This document shows positions 1 to 7,583 of a stretch of DNA of 64,000 nucleotides, in pieces (position 1 is the stretch's first letter; each line of letters opens with the position of its first letter). The notes beneath the pieces are model-generated. The model was not told where the DNA came from and ran no database searches. It was given only the letters and a program-made list of their open reading frames with translations. The translations under genes were made by a program, and so were the position numbers. Source of the DNA: Streptomyces sp. NBC_01262 (GTDB taxonomy: Bacteria; Actinomycetota; Actinomycetes; Streptomycetales; Streptomycetaceae); the NCBI RefSeq assembly GCF_036226365.1, contig NZ_CP108462.1, forward strand, positions 9,346,501 to 9,410,500. Reading direction: 5' to 3'.

Positions 1-129
1 GGCTGGTACACGGTCAGCCCCTGGCAGGGCGGGCTTCCCTCGGCGGAGTCCAAGCGCCTGCTGTCGCTGCTGGTCCAGCACGCGCTCTCGTATGCGGCGA
101 GCCTGTCGCAGGACGACGGCACCGTCTGA
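1..129 (+). CDS. C-terminal end of an unidentified protein (cut by window edge)
   Basis: An open frame runs from the first base to a TGA at 127-129 and gives the last 42 residues of a protein. It begins GWYTVSPWQGG and continues with a helical stretch (ESKRLLSLLVQHALSYAASL). I do not recognise the family. Codon third positions are GC-rich as in the neighbours, so it is very likely the true end of a gene that starts outside the window. About 60 bases separate it from the next start. Confidence 0.6.
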   Translation, partial: GWYTVSPWQGGLPSAESKRLLSLLVQHALSYAASLSQDDGTV

Positions 130-192
130 CAACGGCGCGCAGGCGGAGGCCGGCGAGGTAGCGGTGCTCCGCTCCTTGTACAGGTCTGCGTC

Positions 193-684
193 GTGGCTGA
201 CGGGAGTACTTTGACCGGAATCGTGGGAGGGGCGGGCGAGTACGTGGACAGTGACCTGCGGCGTGCGGCCGTCGCGGCCCTGGCCGAACTCGGGCGAAGC
301 CGTGACTGGCGTGACCGGGCGGATGCCGGTCACAGCCTGGCGGGGTTCGCGGAGATGCAGGAGGCCTGCGAGCCGCTGCTGGAGCTTGTGCTCGACCCTG
401 GTGACACCTTCGTCACCCGGCGGACCGCGGAGGGTCTGCTTCGGCGAAAGGACAGGGCCGGACTGACGATAGTCGCCTGCGCGCTCGCGGTCGCCGACTC
501 GAATCACGGGGATTGGATCCACAGCGCAGTCATCGACGTGTGCAGCATCTTCTCCGACGACCTCGACGAGGCGCTACGGCTCTGCGAGGAGATGTCTCGG
601 GATACCGACGATCGTCTTGCCCTGGGGGCCTGTCAGCTGTACGAGATGCTGGCAGAGTTCGATCCCGTTCTTCGCCCCGCATAG
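193..684 (+). CDS. HEAT-repeat-like protein of unknown function
   Basis: This 163-residue protein starts at GTG. It is predicted all-helical, with HEAT-like alternation: DLRRAAVAALAELGRSRDWRDRADAG, then further helical blocks to the end. It has no signal peptide and no membrane segment, so a cytoplasmic role in protein-protein contact is the natural inference. No catalytic motif is visible. The next gene starts 69 bases downstream on the same strand, so the two may share a transcript. In other actinobacteria such small HEAT-like proteins often sit beside SUKH-type proteins, as here; this is context only, not proof of function. Confidence 0.6.
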   Translation: MADGSTLTGIVGGAGEYVDSDLRRAAVAALAELGRSRDWRDRADAGHSLAGFAEMQEACEPLLELVLDPGDTFVTRRTAEGLLRRKDRAGLTIVACALAVADSNHGDWIHSAVIDVCSIFSDDLDEALRLCEEMSRDTDDRLALGACQLYEMLAEFDPVLRPA

Positions 685-753
685 CGCGCCTGACATGGCG
701 GGCGTGCGAGCGGTACGAGGTTCTCGCCCGCTTCTTCCAAAGGAACAGCTGAC

Positions 754-1755
754 GTGCAGCACATCAAGGCGGTCCCGTTTCGTGAGGCCGACGAGCGCTT
801 CGGAGTCGGGTCGTTGTTCCATCTCGGCAGGAACGACGAGGCGGAAGTGGTCGTGTTCACCGGCGACACTGCCCTGGAGAACCTGCCGCTCGACTTCTCC
901 CATCTCGACGCCTGGTCCGGGCTGACGAAGAGCAGCCCGGACATGTTCCTGGGCGTCGTCGTCGAGGGCGACCTCACCGTCGCCGACTGGATCACCAACT
1001 GGGAGTGGGACTTCGGCCCCTTCCTGCTGGTGCGGGGCGACGTGCGGGCGAGGAACTTCGCCACGGCGGGCAGCGAGGTCCTCATCGAGGGCAGCCTTGA
1101 GGTGGCGCAGACCGTCGCGGGCATCTACAACCACGGCCGTACGGTCATCAAGGGCGCCACCCGCGCCGAAGTCGTGCTGACCGACGAGCACCTGACCGAA
1201 TTCCAGGGCGGGCTGAGCGCCGAGCTTGGCATCGCCGGAAACTTCCTCAGGGTCGCGGACCCGGCGAAGGTGCAGGTCAACGGCTGGGCGGGCTACGTAT
1301 GCGACCTTCAGGGCAGGATTCTGCCGGACCTGGGCTCACGGTCGACCAGGGCGCTGCGCGCGCTCGACCCCGAGTTCTGGGAGCTCGACAGCAGGACGAT
1401 CCTGAAGGCGATGGAGGCCGGACGGTCCCTGCTCCGCGCGCCCGGCCCCGCCCGGACCGACCCGGAGGCACCGGGGACACCCGCCGACGCGATCCGCCAT
1501 GTCCTACGCCAGGCCGGGTGCCGGGAGCACGACCGCTGGGACGACGGCTTCACAGTCGGCTCCGGCAAGGACGACCAGCCGTTCGAGGTGTACTTCTGCG
1601 AGGCGGACGAGCCGGACGAACCCGGCACCGAGGGCGCGCCGGAGCCGCTGGACCCCGTCGCGGAGTTGAGCCGCTACGCCGAGGCCCTGACCGGCGCCGG
1701 GCATCAGGTGGCCGTCGATCCCCACGACGAGGACGTGCTGCAGGTCCGCCGCTGA
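754..1755 (+). CDS. Hypothetical protein with polymer-forming-like N-terminal domain
   Basis: This 333-residue cytoplasmic protein starts at GTG 754. The first ~180 residues are beta-rich, with repeated valine/isoleucine strands such as VVVEGDLTVADWI and LLVRGDVRARNF. They resemble the right-handed beta-helix of polymer-forming or bactofilin-like proteins; this is a weak structural impression, not a family assignment. The C-terminal ~85 residues (about 248-333) look like a separate small domain (DAIRHVLRQAGC ... LSRYAEALTGAGHQV), a pattern common in short actinobacterial orphan proteins. It may be co-transcribed with the gene at 193 and converges on the SUKH-type gene, with 36 bases between the stops. 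Confidence 0.55.
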   Translation: MQHIKAVPFREADERFGVGSLFHLGRNDEAEVVVFTGDTALENLPLDFSHLDAWSGLTKSSPDMFLGVVVEGDLTVADWITNWEWDFGPFLLVRGDVRARNFATAGSEVLIEGSLEVAQTVAGIYNHGRTVIKGATRAEVVLTDEHLTEFQGGLSAELGIAGNFLRVADPAKVQVNGWAGYVCDLQGRILPDLGSRSTRALRALDPEFWELDSRTILKAMEAGRSLLRAPGPARTDPEAPGTPADAIRHVLRQAGCREHDRWDDGFTVGSGKDDQPFEVYFCEADEPDEPGTEGAPEPLDPVAELSRYAEALTGAGHQVAVDPHDEDVLQVRR

Positions 1756-1791
1756 GCGATGTCAGCGGCGGCCGATACGCCGGGGGCGGGA

Positions 1792-2610
1792 TCAGGCGCC
1801 GACGGTCCGGCCGTCGACGTCGATCCGGGTCCAGGGGCCGTCGTAGGAGCTGCCGTCGGCGTTGAGGATGACCTCGGCGATGCCGTCGCGGAACGGCCGT
1901 ACGCTGATGAACCGTTTGCCCATCGGGATGCGCCACCGCCCCGCCGCGTCGATCAGACCGTAGGAGTAGGGGTCGCCGGCCTGCTGCTCGACCCAGCTCA
2001 GCTCCAGGTCCGCGGGGCTGTACGGAGGGTGGTCGCCGTCGGTGTGGCCGCTGAGGGAGTAGTCGAAGAGCCGGTGCGGGTCGGCCGCCTTGTCGGGCTC
2101 CGCGACGTCATGGGTGGTGAGGGCGGCGATACGCGCTTCCTGGTCGGTCAGGAAGTCCAGCAGCCACTTCGTGAAGCTGCCCAGACGCATCACCGCGACG
2201 GAGTCCTCGATGAGCCACACCCCGTCCTCCGCGAGCGCGTAGCCGCAGATGTCGGACAGGTCATGGCCGGCGAAGAACGCGTAAGGGCAGGTGGCGGGCT
2301 CGTCCTCGACGGCTTTGGGGAACTCGCCGTCGGGGTCGGCGACCATGGGGGAGAGGACGGCCATCGGCTCCGGCGGCAGGAAGGATATCCCTTGCCGGTC
2401 GTAGTAGTCGAAGCCCAGTACCGGGTAGCCGACCTCCCTGACGAAGCGCAGGTAGTCGGCGGGCAGCAGATGGTCCAGGCGGGCGCCGTAGGGGTGGTCG
2501 GGCGTCCGGGCCTGGCGCAGGTCCGCGGGTGCGTACGCCAATGACCAGCCGAGTCCTCGGGCCGCGAGGGCCGTCTCGAACTCTCGCCAGCGGGAAACGA
2601 TTTCCTTCAT
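1792..2610 (-). CDS. SMI1/KNR4 (SUKH)-type protein with WG-like repeats
   Basis: This is a 272-residue protein. The ATG at 2608-2610 is chosen because the frame upstream of it is compositional read-through antisense to the esterase gene. Residues ~40-170 show the SMI1/KNR4 pattern: DHLLPADYLRFVREVGYPV near the start, a YYDRQGISFLPPEPM segment, and a later HDLSDICGYALAEDG. SUKH folds are known in immunity proteins for contact-dependent and polymorphic toxins and in general binding modules. The last ~50 residues (YGLIDAAGRWRIPMGKRFISVRPFRDGIAEV) match the WG repeat motif. No toxin gene is adjacent; the large YD-repeat gene lies 18 kb away. A role as an orphan immunity or binding protein is inference. 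Confidence 0.7.
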   Translation of the reverse strand: MKEIVSRWREFETALAARGLGWSLAYAPADLRQARTPDHPYGARLDHLLPADYLRFVREVGYPVLGFDYYDRQGISFLPPEPMAVLSPMVADPDGEFPKAVEDEPATCPYAFFAGHDLSDICGYALAEDGVWLIEDSVAVMRLGSFTKWLLDFLTDQEARIAALTTHDVAEPDKAADPHRLFDYSLSGHTDGDHPPYSPADLELSWVEQQAGDPYSYGLIDAAGRWRIPMGKRFISVRPFRDGIAEVILNADGSSYDGPWTRIDVDGRTVGA

Positions 2611-2696
2611 GGCCAGGACTGTAGCGGCGGCGCCCGCGGGGCGGGCGAGGGGCGGGCGATCCTCCCGGTCATCCTTCCAGGACGGAAATCTTGCCA

Positions 2697-2716
2697 ATCC
2701 GGAAAGAAGTCCGGAT
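2697..2716. promoter_or_regulatory. Inverted repeat in divergent promoter region
   Basis: ATCCGG, eight spacer bases and CCGGAT form a perfect 6-bp inverted repeat between the divergent starts of the SUKH-type gene and the esterase gene. A second, offset pair (TGCCAA at 2692-2697 and TTGGCA at 2722-2727) overlaps it. The position suits an operator, and the TetR gene downstream of the esterase is a candidate binder, but nothing ties them together beyond location. Confidence 0.35.
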
Positions 2717-2769
2717 AGTCGTTGGCATGCCCGCGCACTGGCCGGTGCGGTAGGGAGCCGGAGGAAACC

Positions 2770-3690
2770 GTGAGCGCCTTCCACCCCGATCTCACGCTGG
2801 GACGCTTCATTCCCAACGTGTCCTACGGACCCCTGTCGTCCCGGCTCGTGCGGAGGCTGAAGGTGCGCCCCGCCGATCCCGGGCCGGATGTCACGGTGCG
2901 GGAGGTGGTCGTGCCCGGTCCGAAAGGCGCGCCGCCCGTGGCGCTGCGGATCTTTCAGCCGGCCGGTCCGACGACGGCCGCGCCGGCTCTGCTCTGGGTG
3001 CACGGAGGCGGCCTCATCTTCGGAGCCCCGGAGCAGGACGACCGGACGAACATCGACTTCGTCCGCGAACTCGGCATCACCGTCGTCGCCGTTCGCTACC
3101 GGCTGGCGCCGGACAATCCCGCGCCCGCAGCGGTCGAGGACGCCTACGCCGCGCTGCGCGGCCTGGTCGCGCGGGCGGGCGAGCTGCACGTCGACGTCGA
3201 TCGCATCGCGATCGGCGGCGCCAGCGCCGGCGGCGGAATCGCCGCGGCCCTCGCGCTGCTCGCCCATGACCGCGGTGAGATCCGACCGGTGTTCCAGCTG
3301 CTGGTCTACCCGATGCTGGACGACCGCACGACGACGAGAACGGACCTGGACACCCGCAACGTGCGCCTGTGGACGCCCAAGAGCAACCGGTACGGCTGGT
3401 CGTCCTACCTCGGGGGCGCCGTCGCAGGCCCGGACGTCTCCCCGTACGCGGCTGCGGCTCGCCGCCAGGATCTCGCCGGGCTTCCGCCGGCCTGGATCGG
3501 CGTCGGCACCTTCGACCTCTTCCACGACGAGGATGTCGAGTACGCGCGCCGGCTGGGCGACAGCGGAGTTCCCTGCGAACTCCACCTCGTCCCCGGCGCC
3601 TTCCACGGGTTCGACGCGGTGTTCCGCAAGGCCGAGGTCTCGCGGGAGTTCTGGCGCCGGCAGGCGAAGGCGCTGGCCGGCGCGTTCTGA
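2770..3690 (+). CDS. Alpha/beta hydrolase, HSL-type esterase
   Basis: This 306-residue esterase of the hormone-sensitive-lipase family (bacterial lipase family IV) would hydrolyse short-chain or aryl esters. It has the oxyanion-hole motif HGGG at ~78-81, the nucleophile elbow GASAGG with Ser at ~152, an aspartate in DLFHDED, and the catalytic histidine in AFHGFD near the C-terminus. Length is normal for the family and there is no signal peptide. The GTG at 2770 is preferred because GGAGGAA lies just upstream; an upstream in-frame ATG at 2722 has no such site. The convergent TetR gene ends only six bases beyond its stop, a usual layout for an esterase controlled by a local repressor. Confidence 0.85.
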   Translation: MSAFHPDLTLGRFIPNVSYGPLSSRLVRRLKVRPADPGPDVTVREVVVPGPKGAPPVALRIFQPAGPTTAAPALLWVHGGGLIFGAPEQDDRTNIDFVRELGITVVAVRYRLAPDNPAPAAVEDAYAALRGLVARAGELHVDVDRIAIGGASAGGGIAAALALLAHDRGEIRPVFQLLVYPMLDDRTTTRTDLDTRNVRLWTPKSNRYGWSSYLGGAVAGPDVSPYAAAARRQDLAGLPPAWIGVGTFDLFHDEDVEYARRLGDSGVPCELHLVPGAFHGFDAVFRKAEVSREFWRRQAKALAGAF

Positions 3691-3696
3691 GGCCGG

Positions 3697-4311
3697 TCAG
3701 GCGGCCGGGGCGGTCCCCAGCGGAAGGCCGGCGCGCAACTGCGCCAGGCTCTCCCGCACCAGATCGGGCAGCGCGGCGCCGGTGGCACCTTCCACCCACA
3801 GCTCCACCGACGTGCGCAAGGCGAGGCTCGCGGCCGCCGCCAGCAGGCGCGGAGCCAGGTCCCGCTCGACGTCGGTGCCGGTCCGCTCCGCTATCACCTC
3901 GGCGAGGAGCTGGCCCGTGCGCTGGTACGTGACCAGGTGCTGCGCCTGCATCGCCGGGTTGTCGCGGACCGCACGCATCAGCACGGCGGCGTCGTCCCGA
4001 TCGCCGATGACCCCCGCCAGGACATCCGGCAGTATCCGCGTCAGCGAGTCCCAGACCGGCTCATCGGCGGGCCTTGCCCGGATCGCGTCGACGAGGGACG
4101 CCGCCCGGCGCACCAGTCCGTCGAGGATGGCTTCTTCACGGCTGGAGAAGTAGTTGCGAAACGTCCGCGAGGAGACGTCCACCGCCTCCGCGATCGTCTC
4201 CGGGGTGGCCGCGTCGAGACCCTTCTCGATCATCAGGCTCCACGCGGCGTGGCTCAGGGCCGCGCGCGTCGCGTGCTTCTTGCGCTCACGCAGGCTCATC
4301 TCGGAGGTCAT
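3697..4311 (-). CDS. TetR family transcriptional regulator
   Basis: This 204-residue one-component regulator has an N-terminal helix-turn-helix (~10-60) with the TetR signature: TIAEAVDVSSRTFRNYFSSRE, then a helical ligand-binding domain. The start at 4311 (MTSEMSLRERKK) follows GGAAGG; an alternative ATG lies four codons further in. It converges on the esterase and is divergent from the GtrA-like gene, so either could be its target. A palindrome lies 42 bases upstream of its start. The ligand cannot be told from sequence. Confidence 0.85.
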   Translation of the reverse strand: MTSEMSLRERKKHATRAALSHAAWSLMIEKGLDAATPETIAEAVDVSSRTFRNYFSSREEAILDGLVRRAASLVDAIRARPADEPVWDSLTRILPDVLAGVIGDRDDAAVLMRAVRDNPAMQAQHLVTYQRTGQLLAEVIAERTGTDVERDLAPRLLAAAASLALRTSVELWVEGATGAALPDLVRESLAQLRAGLPLGTAPAA

Positions 4312-4352
4312 ACCGACGACCTTCCAGGAATCCCCCACCTTTGCCAAGCGTG

Positions 4353-4364
4353 GTACCGCGGTAC
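4353..4364. promoter_or_regulatory. Palindrome GTACCGCGGTAC, candidate TetR operator
   Basis: A perfect 12-bp palindrome lies in the divergent region between the TetR gene and the GtrA-like gene. A related GGTACCACGG occurs about 35 bases further on. TetR proteins usually bind palindromes in their own divergent promoter, so this is the most likely operator here. Confidence 0.45.
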
Positions 4365-4476
4365 TACAGGCCCACCCGCAATGGGCCCTGGGGTACCACG
4401 GTTTCGGAGGCCCGGGATTCTAGCGTTCTCGGTGAGGCATCCAGGTGGGGTGCGGCCGGAACGTGGGGGCAGAACG

Positions 4477-5244
4477 ATGACCGAGGTGGACACACGCAAG
4501 GCCCCTTCCGCTCCCGGTCCGCTTGCCGCCTTCGCCCGGTTCGTCCTGTGCGGCGGCGGTGTCGGAGTCGCCTCCAGCGCCGGGGTGTCCTGGCTCGCCG
4601 GGCTGATGCCCTGGGTCGTGGCGAACGCGCTGATCACCGTCGTCTCCACGCTGCTCTGCACCGAGCTCCACGCACTCTTCACCTTCGGAACCGGGGGCCC
4701 CGCCGGATGGCGCCGGCACCTCCAGTCCGCGGGATCGGCGACGGCCGCCTACCTGGTGACCTCCGCCGCGGTGCTCCTGCTGGAGGTGGTACGGCCGACG
4801 GCCGGGGCACTGTACGAGCAGGCGGTCTACCTCGGCGCCGCCGGTCTCGCCGGGCTCGGGCGGTTCCTCGTGCTGCGGTTGTGCGTCTTCGCCGTCGCGA
4901 CCGGGCCCACCGTGCCGGTGAAGGGGACGGCGGGGATGATGCCCGTTGCTGTTCGGGACAGCGCTCACTGCCGGACCGTCCGTCATCCCTCGGCGAACCT
5001 CGCCGGTGTGCGCACCGCTCGGCCACAACGCCCCCTGGCCCGAGCGCATGGCGGTACGGTCCGGCCGGGCCGGCACCCGGTCGGCCGCCCACGACACGTA
5101 CGGTGGCCCTCGGCGGCAACTGGCGGATCCACTCGCGGATCCACCGCGCCGTCGCGGTCCGCGCCCGGCGGCCGGACTGCTTCGGGCGGCAGCGGGCACA
5201 CGACCCACCACCGCCCGGCCGGCTCCGCGCCGGCCGCGTCGTAA
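4477..5244 (+). CDS. GtrA-like membrane protein with long disordered C-terminus
   Basis: This 255-residue protein begins at ATG 4477. Residues ~12-150 hold about four hydrophobic segments in a GtrA/DPMS-like pattern: LAAFARFVLCGGGVGVASSAGVSWLAG, then VVANALITVVSTLLCTELHALFTF, then two more, ending GRFLVLRLCVFAV. GtrA proteins are small membrane partners in polyprenyl-linked sugar transfer. From ~residue 155 the sequence becomes basic and low in complexity (Arg, Pro, Gly, Thr, Ser) without further structure, roughly 100 residues more than usual. This tail could be genuine disorder, or read-through after a frameshift near 4930. The helicase gene begins 17 bases downstream. Confidence 0.6.
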   Translation: MTEVDTRKAPSAPGPLAAFARFVLCGGGVGVASSAGVSWLAGLMPWVVANALITVVSTLLCTELHALFTFGTGGPAGWRRHLQSAGSATAAYLVTSAAVLLLEVVRPTAGALYEQAVYLGAAGLAGLGRFLVLRLCVFAVATGPTVPVKGTAGMMPVAVRDSAHCRTVRHPSANLAGVRTARPQRPLARAHGGTVRPGRHPVGRPRHVRWPSAATGGSTRGSTAPSRSAPGGRTASGGSGHTTHHRPAGSAPAAS

Positions 5245-5261
5245 CTGCTCCGGGAGTCCCT

Positions 5262-6953
5262 TTGCCGATCCGCCTGTTCGTCGCCCGCCGTCTTCGCAAG
5301 GCCGCGCGGGAGGTCTTCGGCTGGGAGCGGCTGCGTCCCGGCCAGCTCACCGCGATGAAAGCGGTCATGGGCCGCCGGGACGCCATGGTGGTGATGCCGA
5401 CCGGATCCGGCAAATCGGCGGTGTACCAGGTGCCGGGCATGCTGCTCGCCGGTCCGACGCTCGTCGTGTCACCGCTGATCGCTCTCCAGCGGGACCAGGT
5501 CGCCGGACTGCTGCGGCGCAGCGGACAGACCGCCGTCGCGGTCAACTCGTCCATGTCCAGGGCGCAGAACCAGCAGGCATGGGAGAGCGTGAGCGACGGG
5601 AAGGCCCGGTTTCTGTTCCTGGCCCCGGAGCAACTGGCCAAGCAGGAGGTTCTGGAGCGGCTGTCCGCGCTGAGACCGTCCCTGTTCGTCGTGGACGAGG
5701 CGCAGTGCGTGTCCTCCTGGGGTCACGACTTCCGGCCGGACTACCTCAGACTCCGGCAGGCCGCGGAGGCCATCGGACGCCCTCCGATCCTGGCGCTCAC
5801 CGCCAGCGCCGCGGCGCCGGTGCGCGCCGACATCATCGAGCAGCTCGGCATGCGCAAGGTCCGCGAGGTGGTGGCCGGGTTCGACCGGCCCAACATCCGG
5901 CTGGAGGTCGTCCACTTCCTGGACAACACGGCCAAGCGGCGCGCCGTGGTGGAGCGGGCGGCGGCCGAGCCCAAGCCGGGCATCGTCTACGCCGCCACCC
6001 GCCGGGACGCCGAGGCGTACGCCGCCGAGCTGGGCGAACTCGGCCTGAGCGCGGCCGCCTACCACGCGGGCACCCGCTCGGCCGACCGTGCCGACGTGCA
6101 TGACCGTTTTCTCGCCGGAGAGCTGGACGTGGTCGTGGCCACCTCGGCGTTCGGCATGGGCATCGACAAGCCGGACGTGCGGTTCGTGCTGCACGCCTCG
6201 GTGCCCGGATCGCTCGACGCCTACTACCAGGAGATAGGCCGGGCCGGCCGGGACGGTGCGGCCTCCCGGGCGATCCTTCTGTACCGCACGGAGGATCTGG
6301 GGCTGCAGAAGTTCTTCTCCACCGGCCGCCCGGACCCGGACACGCTGGCGGACGTCGCCCGCCGCGTACGGGACCACGCGACCGCGGTGACGCCCACGGA
6401 ACTCCAGGAGGAGACCGGCCTGTCCGCCAGCAGGCTGACGGCGGTCCTCAACCTCCTGGAGAAGGCGGGAGCCGTCACCACCGAACGCGGAAAGGTGGTC
6501 GCGGTCCCCGGGGCGGACGCGGAGGAGACCGCGGCGCGGGCCGTGCAACTGGGCACCGCCCACGAGAGCATGGAACGCTCCCGGGTCGACATGATGCGCG
6601 GCCTGGCCGAGACCACCGGCTGCCGTCGGCGCTTCCTGCTCGGCTACTTCGGTGAGCGGCTGCACGCCCCCTGCGGCAACTGCGACAGGTGCGAGCAGCA
6701 GCCCCCGGGCGCCGACGCCCGCGCCGCCCCGGGCCTGCCCCGTCCCCGGGTCGCCTCGGCCACCCGCCACGACCACCCGTTCGCGCCCGGCACCAGGGTC
6801 AAGCACCCGCAGTGGGGTGACGGCGAGGTCCTCAGTGCGGAGGAGAACCGGATCACCGTCCTGTTCGCCTCGGTCGGCTACCGGACGCTGTCGCTGCCGG
6901 TGATCCTGGAGAAGAACCTGCTCACAGCGGTCGACGCACGCGGTACCTACTAG
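5262..6953 (+). CDS. recQ: RecQ-type ATP-dependent DNA helicase
   Basis: This 563-residue superfamily-2 helicase would unwind DNA 3' to 5' in recombination and repair. Motif 0 (LRPGQ) is near residue 25, Walker A GSGKS at ~48-52, motif II DEAQ at ~145-148 followed by CVSSWGHDFRPDYLRL, motif III LTASA, and motif VI (YYQEIGRAGRDG). The zinc-binding module is complete: CRRRFLLGYFGE with CGNCDRCE, so four cysteines are present. Two oddities: motif II reads DEAQ where RecQ usually has DEAH, and the final ~65 residues (KHPQWGDGEVLSAEENRITVLF) form a short beta module seen at helicase ends rather than an HRDC domain. The TTG start at 5262 has GGGAG five bases before it and is the last start that leaves motif 0 intact. 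Confidence 0.88.
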   Translation: MPIRLFVARRLRKAAREVFGWERLRPGQLTAMKAVMGRRDAMVVMPTGSGKSAVYQVPGMLLAGPTLVVSPLIALQRDQVAGLLRRSGQTAVAVNSSMSRAQNQQAWESVSDGKARFLFLAPEQLAKQEVLERLSALRPSLFVVDEAQCVSSWGHDFRPDYLRLRQAAEAIGRPPILALTASAAAPVRADIIEQLGMRKVREVVAGFDRPNIRLEVVHFLDNTAKRRAVVERAAAEPKPGIVYAATRRDAEAYAAELGELGLSAAAYHAGTRSADRADVHDRFLAGELDVVVATSAFGMGIDKPDVRFVLHASVPGSLDAYYQEIGRAGRDGAASRAILLYRTEDLGLQKFFSTGRPDPDTLADVARRVRDHATAVTPTELQEETGLSASRLTAVLNLLEKAGAVTTERGKVVAVPGADAEETAARAVQLGTAHESMERSRVDMMRGLAETTGCRRRFLLGYFGERLHAPCGNCDRCEQQPPGADARAAPGLPRPRVASATRHDHPFAPGTRVKHPQWGDGEVLSAEENRITVLFASVGYRTLSLPVILEKNLLTAVDARGTY

Positions 6954-6958
6954 GTACC
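6942..6958. promoter_or_regulatory. Inverted repeat overlapping recQ stop; toxin-antitoxin operator candidate
   Basis: GGTACCT, three bases and AGGTACC form a perfect 7-bp inverted repeat. It covers the recQ stop codon and ends eight bases before the antitoxin ATG. Antitoxins usually repress their own operon through such a repeat. The closeness to the ATG suggests a very short leader. Confidence 0.55.
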
Positions 6959-6966
6959 ATGCGGGT

Positions 6967-7206
6967 ATGCCGTCACTGAACATCACCTTCACCGATGAGG
7001 AACTCGAAGCGGTCCGCGCCGCCGCCGCCGCCGAGGGCAAGTCCCTCAAGCAGTACGTCCACGACCTGCCCCTGCGCGAGCGCCAGCGCCTGCAGTTCGT
7101 CCGCTACGCACTGGCCTGGGGCGAGGAGCACCGCGCCGAGTTCGACGAGGCCTTCCCCGACGAGGCCCCTCCGGCCAGGGACCGGCAGGGAGCCGAAGCC
7201 GCCTGA
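6967..7206 (+). CDS. Antitoxin component of a Fic-like toxin-antitoxin pair
   Basis: This is a 79-residue acidic protein. The first ~30 residues (LNITFTDEELEAVRAAAAAEGKSLKQYV) have the beta strand plus two helices of a ribbon-helix-helix DNA-binding antitoxin. The rest would wrap the toxin. It overlaps the toxin gene by one base (TGA/ATG), a typical coupled layout. The inverted repeat just upstream is the likely autoregulatory operator. There is no room for a full promoter except inside the 3' end of recQ. Confidence 0.75.
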   Translation: MPSLNITFTDEELEAVRAAAAAEGKSLKQYVHDLPLRERQRLQFVRYALAWGEEHRAEFDEAFPDEAPPARDRQGAEAA

Positions 7207-7580
7207 TGCCGCTGTACATCGACGTGCCGTGGCTGCTGGACATCCAGGAGCAGGCCGTCCCCGAGGACCTGGCGGTCGCCGACTACTCGGCCCTCGTCGC
7301 GGCCGTCGCCCGCCACCGCACCCGCATCCCCCGTCCGGCCACCGCCGACCCCGACCCCGCCTGGCGCGCCGCGGCCCTGCTGCACACCCTGGTACGCCTC
7401 GAAGCCCTGCCGTACCGCAACAGCCTGTACGCCTGCCAGGTCGCCGCCGCCTACATGCACGCCTGCGGCGAGGGCATCGACCCGCCGTACGGGGCGCTGG
7501 TGGACCTCGTCCGTGACATCCAGGCCCGCAAGTCCACCGTCTACGAGGCCGCGGGCCGCATCCGCGCCTGGCGCGTCTGA
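7206..7580 (+). CDS. Fic/Doc-like toxin component
   Basis: This is a 124-residue, mostly helical protein. It opens with MPLYIDVPWLLDIQEQAV and has RAAALLHTLVRLEALPYRNSLYACQVAAAYMHACGEGID in the middle, the pattern of actinobacterial proteins classed as Fic-family toxin components next to ribbon-helix-helix antitoxins. Doc relatives modify translation factors. The classical Fic loop HPFx[D/E]GN[G/K]R is not visible; the matching region reads PYRNSLYACQVAAAYM. It may therefore be a divergent or inactive member. Translation is coupled to the antitoxin. Only three bases separate its stop from the converging ABC transporter gene. Confidence 0.65.
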   Translation: MPLYIDVPWLLDIQEQAVPEDLAVADYSALVAAVARHRTRIPRPATADPDPAWRAAALLHTLVRLEALPYRNSLYACQVAAAYMHACGEGIDPPYGALVDLVRDIQARKSTVYEAAGRIRAWRV

Positions 7581-7583
7581 GGG

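Noticed and set aside
2611..3606. Upstream extension of the SUKH gene frame
   Set aside because: The frame stays open antisense to the esterase gene, but the sequence there is not protein-like and the SUKH domain begins at the ATG at 2610.
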